This document shows, in pieces, positions 35,107 through 44,590 of a DNA stretch of 48,778 nucleotides. The position numbers and the translations under genes are program-made. The notes below the pieces were generated by a model, which was not told where the DNA came from, did not search any database, and saw nothing but the letters and a program-made list of their open reading frames with translations. The DNA lies in NCBI GenBank assembly GCA_020724425.1, contig DYGY01000018.1, positions 1-48,778 of the forward strand, given 5' to 3'. Each line of letters starts with the position of its first letter. Position 1 is the first letter of the stretch. Source of the stretch: Thermaerobacter marianensis. GTDB lineage: Bacteria; Bacillota; Sulfobacillia; DVGY01.

Positions 35107-37498
35107 CAGTATTCTCCCAGGGAAGATCCTGCATCTGCTTTAAATCTACTAGAGATGCCAGATTCTTCTCCGGCAACCTACTAGGTGGTACAACTAATGC
35201 CTTTTCAAGAACCTCATCCATATGCTTAACAAGAATAAACTTCATTTTCTTAGCCACATTTTGAGGTACATCTGCCAAATCCTTCTCATTCTCTTCAGGG
35301 AGAATTATGGTTTCGATACCTGAACGGTGAGCAGCCAAGATTTTCTCTTTGACACCCCCGATAGGTAACACTCGGCCTCGCAAAGTGACTTCACCAGTCA
35401 TGGCGACATCATGCCTAACTGGTATCCTCGTTAAAGCAGAAGCCAAAGCTGTAGCCATAGAAATACCTGCAGAAGGACCATCCTTAGGTACAGCACCCTC
35501 AGGAACATGCACATGAACATCAATCTTTTGGTAAAAATCCTCTGGCAACTGTAACTCAAAGGCTCTTGATCTAACATAACTAAAAGCTGCCTGAGCAGAT
35601 TCTTTCATCACATCACCAAGCTTACCAGTTAACAGCAGATTGCCTTTACCTTGAAGGATACTAACCTCAATCGGCATAATATCACCACCGGTTTCTGTCC
35701 AACCTAAACCGGTAACTACACCAACCTGATTTTCTTCTTCCTTAGATCCATAGCGATAGCGAGGCTTACCCAAATATTCCTCAATATTCTTAACTGTAAT
35801 ATTGGCTCTATCCCTATCACCCTGGACTATGTGTTTTGTAACCTTCCGACAGATGTTTGAAAGCTCCCTCTCAAGGTTACGTACACCGGCTTCTCTGGTA
35901 TACTCTCTAATACACTTTCTTAAAGCAGTCTCAGACATCTTAACCTTAGATGAGTCAAGCCCATGTGCTTCTCTCACCTTAGGCATCAAATAGCCCTGAG
36001 CAATCTCTATCTTCTCTTCTTCTGTATACCCCGGAATATGAATAACTTCCATTCGGTCTAGCAACGGTCTGGGTATACTATACAAAGTATTGGCTGTAGT
36101 TATAAACATAACCTTAGATAAATCATATGAGGTCTCAAGATAGTGATCACTAAAGGTATTGTTCTGTTCTGGATCTAAAACTTCTAGAAGCGCAGACGCT
36201 GGGTCACCTCTAAAATCAGAACTCATCTTATCAATCTCATCTAATAGGAAAACTGGATTTTGAGACTTAGCCTGCTTCATCCCTTGTATTATCCTACCGG
36301 GCATAGCGCCAACATAGGTTCTCCTATGTCCCCTTATCTCAGCCTCATCCCGTACTCCCCCAAGTGATACCCTCACAAACTTACGGTTCATAGCCCTAGC
36401 AATCGACTTAGCTAATGAAGTCTTACCCACACCAGGAGGCCCAACCAAACAGATAATAGGGCCTTTCACCTTACTAACCATTTGGCGAACTGCAAGATGC
36501 TCCAAAATCCTCTCTTTGACCTTCTCTAAGCCATAATGATCTTCATCAAGAACTTGCTGTGAGCGAAAAAGATCCAGACTATCCTCAGTCTCTTCGTTCC
36601 AAGGTAAGGCTAAAAGCCAATCAAGATAATTCCTCACAACTACTGCCTCAGCAGCCATAGGAGGCATCTTTTCTAATCTTGTAAGCTCTTTTAATGCTTT
36701 TTCTTTCACTTCTTCAGGTAGATTTTTTCCCTCTATCTTGTTCTTGAGTTCTTCAACCTCGTTATACTTGTCGTCCCCTTCACCCAGTTCCTTCTGAATA
36801 GCTTTCATCTGTTCCCGCAAATAGTATTCACGCTGAGTTTTTTCCATCTGCTGACGAACTCTTTGAGTTAAACGTTTCTCTAGCTCCAAAAGCTCCATTT
36901 CTCTTGAAAGAATAGCATAAACCTTTTCAAGACGATCATTTACCTCAATAGCTTCTAGAATTTCCTGCTTATCCTCAGGTTTCTGTAGAATATGTGCTGC
37001 AATATTGTCAGCAAGCTTTCCTGGCTCTTCCACATTCACTACTGTAACCAAAGCATTAGCAGGCATCCGCTTACTTAACTTGACATAGCTCTCATACTGT
37101 TCAATCAATGATTCAACCAAAACATCAGTATCCTCTTTGTCAGCGATGTATTCTTCAAGCTCCTCCACTCTAACCTGAAAATATGGATCCTCCTGAACAT
37201 GCTCAACAATATTGCCTCGAGCAATACCCTCAATAACTATCTTGGCTGTTCCATTAGCATCCTTAGTGATTTGCTTGATTTCTGCAATGGTTCCCACATC
37301 ATAAACATCTTGAACAGTTGGCTCATCATCCTCAACATTCTTCTGAGTAGTTAGGAAAATAAGTTTGTCTTTAGCCATTTCAATTGCCTCTAAAGACTTC
37401 TTTCTACCCACCTGCAAAGGTATAACAGTACCAGGGAAAATAGAGATTCCCCTCAAGGCCATCATCGGTAACATTATTTCTTTTCCAGTTCTATTCAT
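35096..37498 (-). CDS. lon: ATP-dependent protease LonA
   Basis: The 800-residue Lon protease has an N-terminal LON substrate domain (about 8-200), a coiled coil, an AAA+ module (Walker [13 protein letters not shown], Walker [10 protein letters not shown]) and a C-terminal Ser-Lys protease domain. The catalytic Ser is in [12 protein letters not shown] and the Lys in [10 protein letters not shown]. It degrades misfolded and regulatory proteins in the cytosol. ATG 37498 with an AGGTGG site is preferred over 37516. LonB lies about 5.4 kb away, with the sdh and exchanger genes inserted where clostridia often have lon and lonB adjacent. No CIRCE-type repeat was seen upstream. Confidence 0.96.
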   Translation of the reverse strand: MNRTGKEIMLPMMALRGISIFPGTVIPLQVGRKKSLEAIEMAKDKLIFLTTQKNVEDDEPTVQDVYDVGTIAEIKQITKDANGTAKIVIEGIARGNIVEHVQEDPYFQVRVEELEEYIADKEDTDVLVESLIEQYESYVKLSKRMPANALVTVVNVEEPGKLADNIAAHILQKPEDKQEILEAIEVNDRLEKVYAILSREMELLELEKRLTQRVRQQMEKTQREYYLREQMKAIQKELGEGDDKYNEVEELKNKIEGKNLPEEVKEKALKELTRLEKMPPMAAEAVVVRNYLDWLLALPWNEETEDSLDLFRSQQVLDEDHYGLEKVKERILEHLAVRQMVSKVKGPIICLVGPPGVGKTSLAKSIARAMNRKFVRVSLGGVRDEAEIRGHRRTYVGAMPGRIIQGMKQAKSQNPVFLLDEIDKMSSDFRGDPASALLEVLDPEQNNTFSDHYLETSYDLSKVMFITTANTLYSIPRPLLDRMEVIHIPGYTEEEKIEIAQGYLMPKVREAHGLDSSKVKMSETALRKCIREYTREAGVRNLERELSNICRKVTKHIVQGDRDRANITVKNIEEYLGKPRYRYGSKEEENQVGVVTGLGWTETGGDIMPIEVSILQGKGNLLLTGKLGDVMKESAQAAFSYVRSRAFELQLPEDFYQKIDVHVHVPEGAVPKDGPSAGISMATALASALTRIPVRHDVAMTGEVTLRGRVLPIGGVKEKILAAHRSGIETIILPEENEKDLADVPQNVAKKMKFILVKHMDEVLEKALVVPPSRLPEKNLASLVDLKQMQDLPWENTANQ

Positions 37499-37610
37499 CA
37501 AATCACCACCTAACAAGGTACCAGACTTCTCATTGTATAATACCTTAATTCGAAAAACAATCTCACTAGTAAATTAATGCAGCAAAAAAACTTATCCATC
37601 CTTACAAACT

Positions 37611-37636
37611 AAATGGGGCCCTTAAGGCCCCCATTT
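37611..37636 (-). terminator. Inverted repeat between the GNAT gene and lon
   Basis: AAATGGGG and CCCCATTT (37629-37636 with 37611-37618) form an 8-bp stem around a GGCC-type loop just after the GNAT stop on the minus strand. The following sequence is only moderately U-rich, so this is a probable but not strong terminator. Confidence 0.55.
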
Positions 37637-37653
37637 AAAGCTAACACTGCAAA

Positions 37654-38121
37654 CTATAGGGTCTTTTTGAACCTAACCTGATCCATACCATTGGCATGAT
37701 CAACTACCAGCTCAAACGGTCGATATCCTAATCTAATATAAAATTCAATAGCAGGTGAATCAAGTAGACCCACTTCAAGAATAATTTTGTTATGTCCCTT
37801 GTTCGAAACCTCTTCTTCAACTCGCTTCATCAAGGAACGACCTACAGATAATTTCGAATAGGCAGGATCAACTGCCAGATAGTACACAGTACAATAATCG
37901 GTATCGGATCTAAAGCGAACTGATCCTATGACCTTTTCAGACTGGGTAGCTACCAAAACCCCTATTTCCTCTGCCTCTATTTCTCTTTCCACATCTGTAA
38001 TGTTTTCTTGAAGTGGTGGCAATGTTTCAGTATAGTGTTCCTGATTTTTAGAAAAAGCCTTTGTTTGAACTTCTAGAATGTGTTGACTGTCTTCCTTTTT
38101 TGCCCATGTTACACTCCACAT
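37654..38121 (-). CDS. GNAT family N-acetyltransferase
   Basis: A 155-residue acetyltransferase with the CoA-binding region TVYYLAVDPAYSKLSVGRSLMKRVEEE (about 79-105) and the C-terminal LLDSPAIEFYIRLGYRPFE. The usual Q/RxxGxG/A loop appears as the variant KLSVGR. The substrate is unknown. ATG 38121 with GAGGTGG upstream. It is divergent from the sdh operon and separated from lon by a hairpin. Confidence 0.85.
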   Translation of the reverse strand: MWSVTWAKKEDSQHILEVQTKAFSKNQEHYTETLPPLQENITDVEREIEAEEIGVLVATQSEKVIGSVRFRSDTDYCTVYYLAVDPAYSKLSVGRSLMKRVEEEVSNKGHNKIILEVGLLDSPAIEFYIRLGYRPFELVVDHANGMDQVRFKKTL

Positions 38122-38251
38122 AATACCACCTCGTGTTCTTTTAGTTTTGGCGCAGAATATATGTAAATACCTTTATATTATACTTCTTGCCAAATCAATT
38201 AAAACCTTTTGCTTTTTCAAGTAAAAATAATATATTATTTATTGCTTTGCC

Positions 38252-38267
38252 TGTGATTTTTGTCACG
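38252..38267 (+). promoter_or_regulatory. Possible CRP/FNR-type operator upstream of sdhC
   Basis: The sequence TGTGA-N6-TCACG matches the CRP-family half-site pattern TGTGA-N6-TCACA at nine of ten positions, 81 nt before the sdhC ATG. An extended -10-like TGCTATAGA lies at 38301-38309. No other copies were seen in the window; the regulator is unknown. One such match can occur by chance. Confidence 0.4.
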
Positions 38268-38347
38268 TACTCTGCAGGAGTCCTAATTCTAATGCAGAAT
38301 TGCTATAGAGTGCTTAGGGAGATACTCTTAATAGGAGGTGACCATCT

Positions 38348-38749
38348 ATGTATAGACCAAACAACATGGAAGTATTTAAAAATACTCCTGCCTGGGCAAC
38401 TAACTGGCGTACGGGTATGTGGGCCTACGTCTTTCATCGCATCTCAGGTTATGCTCTTGTCTTCTACATTTTCTTACACATCTCCATTATCGCCACATCT
38501 GCTATTATGGGACCAGAGACCTTTGATGCGGTCATGGAATATCTACACAGCCCACTATTCCTGATTTTAGATATACTGCTAGTGGCGGCTGTAGTTTACC
38601 ATGGTCTCAATGGTATTCGCCTTATTCTCTTTGATTTTGGTATCGGTATATATCACCAGAAACAGTTGTTTTGGGCTGCCATCATCCTAACAGTTATAGC
38701 TGTAGTAGCGGCCTTTGTTCTAGTTTCGCCTGCAATATTTGGTCATTAG
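38348..38749 (+). CDS. sdhC: Succinate dehydrogenase membrane anchor, cytochrome b subunit 1
   Basis: A 133-residue protein with three membrane segments (about 28-50, 68-90, 105-127). The SdhC signature HRISGYALVFYIFLHI (about 31-46) supplies a candidate heme-ligand His, and HGLNGIRLILFDFG (about 82-95) is near the quinone and heme sites. A GGAGGTGA ribosome site precedes ATG 38348. First gene of sdhCDAB. It resembles the second anchor in its core motifs, suggesting the two arose by duplication. Confidence 0.9.
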   Translation: MYRPNNMEVFKNTPAWATNWRTGMWAYVFHRISGYALVFYIFLHISIIATSAIMGPETFDAVMEYLHSPLFLILDILLVAAVVYHGLNGIRLILFDFGIGIYHQKQLFWAAIILTVIAVVAAFVLVSPAIFGH

Positions 38750-38785
38750 CGCTCACTGCCTACGAATCTACAGGAGGTGAAATAC

Positions 38786-39142
38786 ATGCATAAGACACAG
38801 GGTGGCTGGGCTTGGTTTTTGCATAGAGTAGCTGGTATCGGTCTAGTATTTGCTTTAGGAATTCACTTCTGGGTAACACATTACGCTAGTCCAACAGAGG
38901 TAATTACCTTTGGTAGTGTTAATATACGTTTGCAAAGTCTCCTATTTATAGTTGTAGACTGGACCCTACTATCACTGGGTATATTCCACGGTCTTAATGG
39001 TTTGAGAAACATCATTTTTGACTACTCCATAAGTGAAAAAGCAAAACAAAGAGTAACGTGGGGACTAGTTATATTTGGAGTAACCTTTTTCATTTATGGT
39101 GCCTATGGTTTATTTGCATTTATGCAGATTAAGGGATATTAA
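38786..39142 (+). CDS. sdhD: Succinate dehydrogenase membrane anchor, subunit 2
   Basis: A 118-residue protein with three membrane segments, with FLHRVAGIGLVFALGIHFWVTHY (His about 13 and 27) and FHGLNGLRNIIFDYS (about 72-86), the same two motif blocks as the preceding SdhC. It should pair with SdhC to anchor SdhAB and hold heme and quinone. ATG 38786 follows AGGAGGTGA; an in-frame GTG at 38777 lies within the ribosome site and was rejected. Gaps to neighbours are 36 and 27 nt, consistent with one operon. Confidence 0.88.
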   Translation: MHKTQGGWAWFLHRVAGIGLVFALGIHFWVTHYASPTEVITFGSVNIRLQSLLFIVVDWTLLSLGIFHGLNGLRNIIFDYSISEKAKQRVTWGLVIFGVTFFIYGAYGLFAFMQIKGY

Positions 39143-39169
39143 CGATCTATTGAAAAGGAGGGTAAAGGG

Positions 39170-40870
39170 ATGATTAAGCACCAGATGGTTGTGGTCGGTG
39201 CCGGCTTGGCGGGACTCAGAGCAGCAATTGAAGCCCATGACAGAGGCATCGATGTAGCCGTTATATCTAAAGTGCATCCCGTCAGATCCCACTCCGTTGC
39301 GGCTCAGGGAGGTATTAACGGGGCTTTGGCCAACAATCCTGATGGCAAAGAGGATAACCCCGAAAGACACGCCTTTGATACAGTAAAGGGTAGTGACTAC
39401 CTCGCAGATCAAGACGCGGTTCTGATCATGACTGAAGATGCACCAAAAGTAATTATAGAGATGGAAAACTGGGGGGTACCATTTTCTAGAACACCTGAGG
39501 GAAGGATAGCTCAACGTCCTTTCGGTGGTGCAGGCTTTCCCCGTACAGCCTATGCATCAGATAAAACAGGGCATGCACTTTTACATGCCATGTACGAGCA
39601 AACAGTGAAACGGAAGATTAAAGTTTATGAAGAGTGGATTGTTCTCTCTCTCGCCATAGAAGACGGGCAAACCCATGGCTTGACAGCAATGAATATGCTT
39701 ACAGGGCAAGTAGAGGGTTTTGTGGCTGAGTCTGTAGTCTTCGCCACTGGAGGTGCCGGCCGAATCTATAAACAGTCAACCAACGCCATGATTAACACTG
39801 GTTTTGGTATGGCTATAGCCTATAAGGCAGGTATTCCTCTTAAGGACATGGAGTTTGTTCAGTTCCATCCAACCTCACTTTTTGGTACTAACATTCTAAT
39901 CACTGAAGGTGCCCGTGGTGAAGGTGGCTACCTGTTTAACAACAAAGGGGAACGTTTCATGGAGAAGTATGCTCCAAGTGTTATGGAACTTGCTCCCCGC
40001 GATATTGTATCTCGCTCCATATTTACAGAGGTAATGGAAGGTAGAGGTTTTGAAAATGCTTATGTTCACCTAGACCTAACACACCTTGGTGAAGAAAAGA
40101 TTAAAGAAAGACTTCCTGGTATTAGAGATATCGCTATTCACTTTGCCGGTGTAGATCCTGTTAAAGAACCTCTCCCCATCCAACCAAGCCAGCACTACAC
40201 CATGGGTGGTATTGACTGTAATGCTGATGGAGAGACAGTTGCCAAGGGTTTCTATGCAGCAGGTGAAGCAGCTTGTGTCAGTGTGCACGGAGCTAACCGA
40301 CTCGGTGGTAACTCCTTGCTAGACACTATTGTTTTTGGAAAACGAGCTGGTGTTGCCGTAGCCAAATACCTAAACGGTTCAAACAAACCTAAAGCATCAG
40401 AGGAAGCTGTAAGCAAAGCCTTAAAGTCAATGAATGACCGTATTGCTGAACTTAAGAACTCCACCGGTAATGAGAATCCTCAAGAGGTTCGTGATCGTTT
40501 AAAGGAAGTAATGAACCAGAAGGTTGGTATCTATAGAAACAAAGAGGATCTAGCTAGTGCACTAAAAGAGATAGAAGAACTAAAAGAGAGATACAAACAC
40601 ATTCATTTGAACTACAAAGGTGAAAAGTATAACCTTGATTTGATTCGTAACTTGGAGTTAGAAGGCAAACTCTTAGTCGCAGAAGTAATAACTAAAGGTG
40701 CATTACTTAGAGAAGAAAGCCGTGGCTCACACTCACGAAGAGACTTCACCGAAAGAAACGACAGTGAATGGCTAAAACATACCATGGCTCACTATGCTGA
40801 AGAAGGCGCCAAGATTGACTATAAAGAAGTTACCATGGGTACGTGGGAACCACAGGCCCGTAAATATTAG
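39170..40870 (+). CDS. sdhA: Succinate dehydrogenase/fumarate reductase flavoprotein subunit
   Basis: The 566-residue subunit holds covalent FAD. It has the Rossmann motif VVGAGLAGLRAAIEA (about 7-21), the flavin-linking His in RSHSVAAQGG (about 40-49), and the substrate loop region QFHPTSLFG and EGARGEGGYLFNN. The active-site Arg is in APRDIVSR, TMGGIDCNADGET follows, and HGANRLGGNSLLD is near the C-terminal capping domain. It oxidises succinate to fumarate, or runs in reverse. GGAGGG precedes ATG 39170. The direction of the reaction in this organism cannot be decided from the sequence. Confidence 0.96.
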   Translation: MIKHQMVVVGAGLAGLRAAIEAHDRGIDVAVISKVHPVRSHSVAAQGGINGALANNPDGKEDNPERHAFDTVKGSDYLADQDAVLIMTEDAPKVIIEMENWGVPFSRTPEGRIAQRPFGGAGFPRTAYASDKTGHALLHAMYEQTVKRKIKVYEEWIVLSLAIEDGQTHGLTAMNMLTGQVEGFVAESVVFATGGAGRIYKQSTNAMINTGFGMAIAYKAGIPLKDMEFVQFHPTSLFGTNILITEGARGEGGYLFNNKGERFMEKYAPSVMELAPRDIVSRSIFTEVMEGRGFENAYVHLDLTHLGEEKIKERLPGIRDIAIHFAGVDPVKEPLPIQPSQHYTMGGIDCNADGETVAKGFYAAGEAACVSVHGANRLGGNSLLDTIVFGKRAGVAVAKYLNGSNKPKASEEAVSKALKSMNDRIAELKNSTGNENPQEVRDRLKEVMNQKVGIYRNKEDLASALKEIEELKERYKHIHLNYKGEKYNLDLIRNLELEGKLLVAEVITKGALLREESRGSHSRRDFTERNDSEWLKHTMAHYAEEGAKIDYKEVTMGTWEPQARKY

Positions 40871-40905
40871 AAACCAATATATTTTGTTTGGGGAGGTGTT
40901 AGGAA

Positions 40906-41652
40906 ATGAGCGCCAACCAGTCAAATGGTTCAATTAAATTCAAGGTATTTCGCTTTGACCCTGACAAGGACCAACAGCCATACTACGATACATTTGAATT
41001 GGAGTCCAGGCCAGGTATGACTGTCCTTGAAGGGCTATTTGATATTCTTGAAAGACAGGATGGTTCTCTGGCTTTCCGCTACAGCTGTCGTGAAGCTATT
41101 TGCGGATCATGTGCCTTATATATTAATGGAGCATACCGGTTAGCATGTCAGACACAGGTAAGCCACATAGACTCAGATGAGGTTGTAGTCAATCCTTTAC
41201 CAGCACTACAGCCTGTAAAAGACTTAGTAGTAGATATGACACCCTTCTTTGAAGCATACCATGCAGTTGATCCGTATCTACAACCCGCAGAGGATCTAAA
41301 GCATGTAGAGGAAGGAAAGGAATACTATCAAAACCCTAAAGATAGAAAGAAACTAGATATGCCTGTTGATTGTATCCTTTGCGGTTCCTGCTACTCATCC
41401 TGTCCAACCACATGGACACATGAGGACTACTTAGGTCCTGCCGCTCTACTTAAAGCATATCGCTTCGTGGCGGACTCAAGAGATGATGCGACAGCAGACC
41501 GTCTGAGTACCGTCTCAACAGAAAGTGGTATATGGCGTTGCCATACCGCCTACAACTGTGTAGAAGCATGTCCAAAGGACTTAAATCCAACATTTGGTAT
41601 CCAGCAGCTTAAGAAACAGACAGTTGGTAAACTGCTTTTAGGTAGAAAATGA
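40906..41652 (+). CDS. sdhB: Succinate dehydrogenase/fumarate reductase iron-sulfur subunit
   Basis: The 248-residue protein carries all three cluster motifs: the [2Fe-2S] set SCREAICGSC...C (about 64-87), the [4Fe-4S] set CILCGSCYSSCP (about 156-167), and the [3Fe-4S] set CHTAYNCVEACPK (about 209-221). It passes electrons from SdhA to the membrane quinone. GGGGAGGTG precedes ATG 40906. Last gene of the operon, ending 7 nt before a perfect 26-bp palindrome that should terminate transcription. Confidence 0.96.
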   Translation: MSANQSNGSIKFKVFRFDPDKDQQPYYDTFELESRPGMTVLEGLFDILERQDGSLAFRYSCREAICGSCALYINGAYRLACQTQVSHIDSDEVVVNPLPALQPVKDLVVDMTPFFEAYHAVDPYLQPAEDLKHVEEGKEYYQNPKDRKKLDMPVDCILCGSCYSSCPTTWTHEDYLGPAALLKAYRFVADSRDDATADRLSTVSTESGIWRCHTAYNCVEACPKDLNPTFGIQQLKKQTVGKLLLGRK

Positions 41653-41658
41653 TTAAGG

Positions 41659-41684
41659 AACGGCCTGTAGATCTACAGGCCGTT
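41659..41684. terminator. Perfect 26-bp palindrome between sdhB and the convergent exchanger gene
   Basis: Two 13-bp arms (41659-41671 and 41672-41684) are exact reverse complements, flanked by AT-rich sequence on both sides. It sits between the sdhB and exchanger stops, so it most likely acts as a bidirectional terminator. Confidence 0.8.
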
Positions 41685-41690
41685 CAAATA

Positions 41691-42677
41691 TTATCTCAGA
41701 GTGAACAAGACATAAACAACAATCAAATACAAAATCACGATGGCCCAGGATATACTAGATAGCCGAAAATAGGTCTTCTGTTCCTTGCTCACCAAACCAA
41801 GAATCAACACAGATGCTAAGATGAGACCAAAGAGAGCAGTAATGGCATGTGTCTGTGAAATACTTGTAAGAATAGGGCCACCAAGGTAAGCAAGATCAGC
41901 AACAAAAATGATAAGCATATTAAAAATATTGCTTCCTAGAAAATTACCAAGAGCCATATCATAAGCTTTCACCCTGATGGCTCCAATTCCAGCCATTGTC
42001 TCGGGTAAAGAGGTGCTAATGGCAATGAGAATACTCCCAATGAAGGTTCCACTTATACCAGTAACCTCCGCTATTCTGCCTCCAGACATACTCATAAGTG
42101 TTCCTGCTACAACTATGGCTGCAGCACTCAAACTAAACATGGTTATAGCTCTTCTTAAAGAAACATCACTAATCTCAGTCACCGAAGCTTCTTCTTCCTG
42201 ACCTACACCCTGTGAGGTCATTAGTTTTAACCCTAAAGCATAAATAAGCAACAACAATAAAGAAGTTAAGCCAACATGGAAAATAGAGTAGTCAACACCT
42301 ATCAAAATGGCAGCAGCTACAAATCCTGAAAGGATCATACCAATTACCAGAGAGAATATGTGACCTGGAGATACCTTCATTAGGATCGAACCAGAACCTT
42401 CAAAGAAATCAATCACAGCCACATTAAGAATATTGTAGATATTGCTACCAAAAACATTGCCCGCAGCAATATCAGGTAGGTTCAATAGAGCACTACTAAT
42501 ACTAGCAACCAATTCTGGTAATGAGGTCGCTGTAGCTAGAAGAATACTGCCAACCCAGAGACCACTTAGGTTTGTCCTCTTACCTATAATATCTGCATAG
42601 AACGATAGTTTCATTGCTGCATAGACGACAACAGTAGCTGCCAAGATAAAGACCAACCAAATCTGTAAAGTATCCAA
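41691..42677 (-). CDS. CaCA-family cation exchanger (Na+/Ca2+ or Mn2+ efflux)
   Basis: The 328-residue membrane protein has two inverted NCX repeats, each with the ion-binding alpha motif: LATATSLPELVASISSAL...AGNVFGSNIYNI (about 47-86) and AISTSLPETMAGIGAIR...LGNFLGSNIFNM (about 217-255). About ten or eleven membrane segments are predicted. The family exchanges Ca2+ or other divalent cations for Na+ or H+. A yybP-ykoY type leader precedes it; this class senses Mn2+, so Mn2+ efflux is the best guess (inference). The TTG start at 42677 has GGGGAGGG 6 nt upstream. Confidence 0.88.
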   Translation of the reverse strand: MDTLQIWLVFILAATVVVYAAMKLSFYADIIGKRTNLSGLWVGSILLATATSLPELVASISSALLNLPDIAAGNVFGSNIYNILNVAVIDFFEGSGSILMKVSPGHIFSLVIGMILSGFVAAAILIGVDYSIFHVGLTSLLLLLIYALGLKLMTSQGVGQEEEASVTEISDVSLRRAITMFSLSAAAIVVAGTLMSMSGGRIAEVTGISGTFIGSILIAISTSLPETMAGIGAIRVKAYDMALGNFLGSNIFNMLIIFVADLAYLGGPILTSISQTHAITALFGLILASVLILGLVSKEQKTYFRLSSISWAIVILYLIVVYVLFTLR

Positions 42678-42701
42678 GTAGAACCCTCCCCTTATAAACA
42701 G

Positions 42702-42748
42702 AAAAAGACCTTCATGTTCTCAAACCTAAATGAGAACATGAAGGTCTT
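42702..42748 (-). terminator. Attenuator of the exchanger leader
   Basis: A perfect 17-bp stem (42748-42732 with 42721-42705, 10-nt loop) followed by a U-run at 42706-42702. Its 5' strand includes the aptamer's conserved AAGACC and the 3' half of P1, so terminator and aptamer P1 are mutually exclusive. Confidence 0.95.
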
Positions 42749-42852
42749 GCCTGTTCTTAAAAGAACCAAATAGGGCCGGGTATAAAATACCGTGCTGACG
42801 ACCCTATTAACCAATCTAGTGATTGGTAGCTACTCCCCTTTAACACTGTTCT
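42733..42852 (-). promoter_or_regulatory. yybP-ykoY family (manganese) riboswitch
   Basis: The minus strand carries the family hallmarks: AAAGGGGAGTAGC (about 42842-42829), GGGTCGTCAGCACGG (about 42802-42788), CCGGCCC, and CAGGCAAGACC. P1 can form between AGAACA/AAGG at the 5' end (from 42852) and CCUU/UGUUCU (42744-42733). The inferred logic is that Mn2+ stabilises P1, disrupts the terminator and turns on the exchanger gene. Confidence 0.9.
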
Positions 42853-42858
42853 ATGCTT

Positions 42859-42887
42859 ATGGTACGAGCTTATTGAGATATTGTCAA
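42859..42887 (-). promoter_or_regulatory. Promoter of the exchanger riboswitch
   Basis: The minus strand reads a perfect TTGACA (42887-42882), a 17-nt spacer and TACCAT (42864-42859). The predicted start near 42852 coincides with the 5' strand of aptamer P1. The -35 overlaps the last codons of lonB. Confidence 0.8.
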
Positions 42888-44590
42888 GCATCACTAGCAT
42901 GGATTGCGTCCTGGGCAACAGGAATCCTCAATGATACATCTTCTGAAGTTTCCCGTTGGAATACCTCTGGGTTCTCCTCGATACCTAGCGTTAGAACCTC
43001 ATTGAGATTTGATACGGGAATAATTTTTGCTCTAGTTTCCCCCTTGAAAACCTGTTGCCAATTGTCTTTAGGTATGAGTATAAGTTTTGCTCCAGCCTGA
43101 ATAGCTGCATCAACTTTTGGTATAATTCCACCAACAGGCTTTACTAAACCCTGTAAGGAAATCTCGCCACTGACCGCTACCATGTGCTTCACCGGTTTCC
43201 CGGTAATGGCAGAATAGACCGCTAAAGCAATAGCTGTGCCCGCACTAGGACCATCTAGTGGAACACCACCAGGAAAATTGACATGAATATCGTAATTTTC
43301 CGGTTCAAATCCCGGTATATAGCGTCGAAGTATTGTCAAAACGTTTTCCACAGAACCCTTAGCCATACTTTTTCTGCGTCTAATTGGTTGCCCCATGCCC
43401 CCAAACTCTTCTTCCTCAATAACACCGGTAACAGTCAGGTGTCCGCGACCCTCGCTTGCTTTGAGTGCACTAACCTCGATTTCTATCAGGGTACCAAGCC
43501 CTGCACCATAGACAGCTAGTCCCATAGCTAATCCAACCTGAGACTTACTAGGCATCTTTCTTTCAGGCCTTGGACTATATTGGCCCATGGAAACTACCCA
43601 TTCCATATCTTCTAGCTTGATTTCCTTGCGCTGGTCAGTCTGTGCTATACCTGCAGCTAGCTGCACCATATTTACTGCATCCCTACCATTGGTGGCATAT
43701 TTTTTCAGAATCTCAACCACCTGTGGATCCATTGCAAACTCTATCTTCTTAGCAGCATTTAGAGCTATCACTGCCACCTCATCGGGCAGCAATGACCTAA
43801 AAAAGACCTCCAAGCACCTAGACCGAATTGCTGGTGGAATATCATGCGGCATTCTTGTGGTTGCTCCTACCATCCTAAAATCAGCAGGCAAACCATTCTC
43901 AAAGATATCCCTAACATGTGAAGGAACATTAGTATCCTCAGCATTATAATAGGCACTCTCAAGAAACACCTTGCGATCCTCTAACACCTTCAAAAGCTTA
44001 TTCATCTGAACAGAGTGTAGCTCTCCAATCTCATCGATAAAGAGAATTCCGCCATGAGCCTTTGTAACTGCTCCTGGTTTTGGTTGCGGAACACCAGCAA
44101 TACCTAAAGGACCTGCTCCCTGATAGATAGGATCATGCACTGAACCAATCAGTGGATCTGCAATACCTCTTTCATCAAAACGAGCAGTCGTTGCATCAAG
44201 CTCCACAAACCTGGCATCAGACAGGAAAGGGGAAAGAGGATTCTTTTTTGCTTCCTCAAGAATCAGCCTTGCTGCGGCGGTTTTACCCACACCAGGTGGA
44301 CCATAGATGATTACATGCTGTGGATTCGATCCTCCCAGGGCAGCCCGTAAGGCCTTTAACCCTTCATCCTGACCGATAATCTCGGTGAAACAGGTTGGGC
44401 GAGTCTTTTCTGCTAAAGGCTCGGAAAGCGATATGGTTCGCATTTTCTCCAACTTCTCTACTTCCTTGCGAGATTCTTTCTTTACAGCAACCTTGCTCCC
44501 CTGTTGATTCTTTAATAGATTATAGAAGTACAGACCGATGACCACAGCAAAGAAAAACTGCACAACAGTCAAAATTATACCTAATTCCAT
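42884..44590 (-). CDS. lonB: ATP-dependent protease LonB
   Basis: The 568-residue protein has an N-terminal membrane anchor (about 5-24) instead of the LonA substrate domain, an AAA+ module (Walker [15 protein letters not shown] at about 96-109, Walker B GGILFIDEIGEL) and a Lon-type protease domain. The catalytic Ser is in PLDGPSAGTA and the Lys in GGIIPKVDAA. In Bacillus, LonB is a forespore-associated protease; the presence of spo genes fits that role. ATG 44590 with AAGGGAGGG. It follows clpX after a strong terminator, so it needs its own promoter; none was convincing to me. Confidence 0.93.
   Translation of the reverse strand: MELGIILTVVQFFFAVVIGLYFYNLLKNQQGSKVAVKKESRKEVEKLEKMRTISLSEPLAEKTRPTCFTEIIGQDEGLKALRAALGGSNPQHVIIYGPPGVGKTAAARLILEEAKKNPLSPFLSDARFVELDATTARFDERGIADPLIGSVHDPIYQGAGPLGIAGVPQPKPGAVTKAHGGILFIDEIGELHSVQMNKLLKVLEDRKVFLESAYYNAEDTNVPSHVRDIFENGLPADFRMVGATTRMPHDIPPAIRSRCLEVFFRSLLPDEVAVIALNAAKKIEFAMDPQVVEILKKYATNGRDAVNMVQLAAGIAQTDQRKEIKLEDMEWVVSMGQYSPRPERKMPSKSQVGLAMGLAVYGAGLGTLIEIEVSALKASEGRGHLTVTGVIEEEEFGGMGQPIRRRKSMAKGSVENVLTILRRYIPGFEPENYDIHVNFPGGVPLDGPSAGTAIALAVYSAITGKPVKHMVAVSGEISLQGLVKPVGGIIPKVDAAIQAGAKLILIPKDNWQQVFKGETRAKIIPVSNLNEVLTLGIEENPEVFQRETSEDVSLRIPVAQDAIHASDA

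Noticed and set aside
38187-38564. Plus-strand open frame overlapping the sdhC start
   Set aside because: It runs through the upstream region and sdhC in another frame, has no ribosome site, and is not a convincing leader peptide.
39110-39514. Open frame opposite sdhA
   Set aside because: It lies wholly within an unmistakable gene and encodes nothing recognisable.
42884-44590. lonB as a second copy of lonA
   Set aside because: It lacks the N-terminal LON domain and has a membrane anchor plus a LonB-type domain order.
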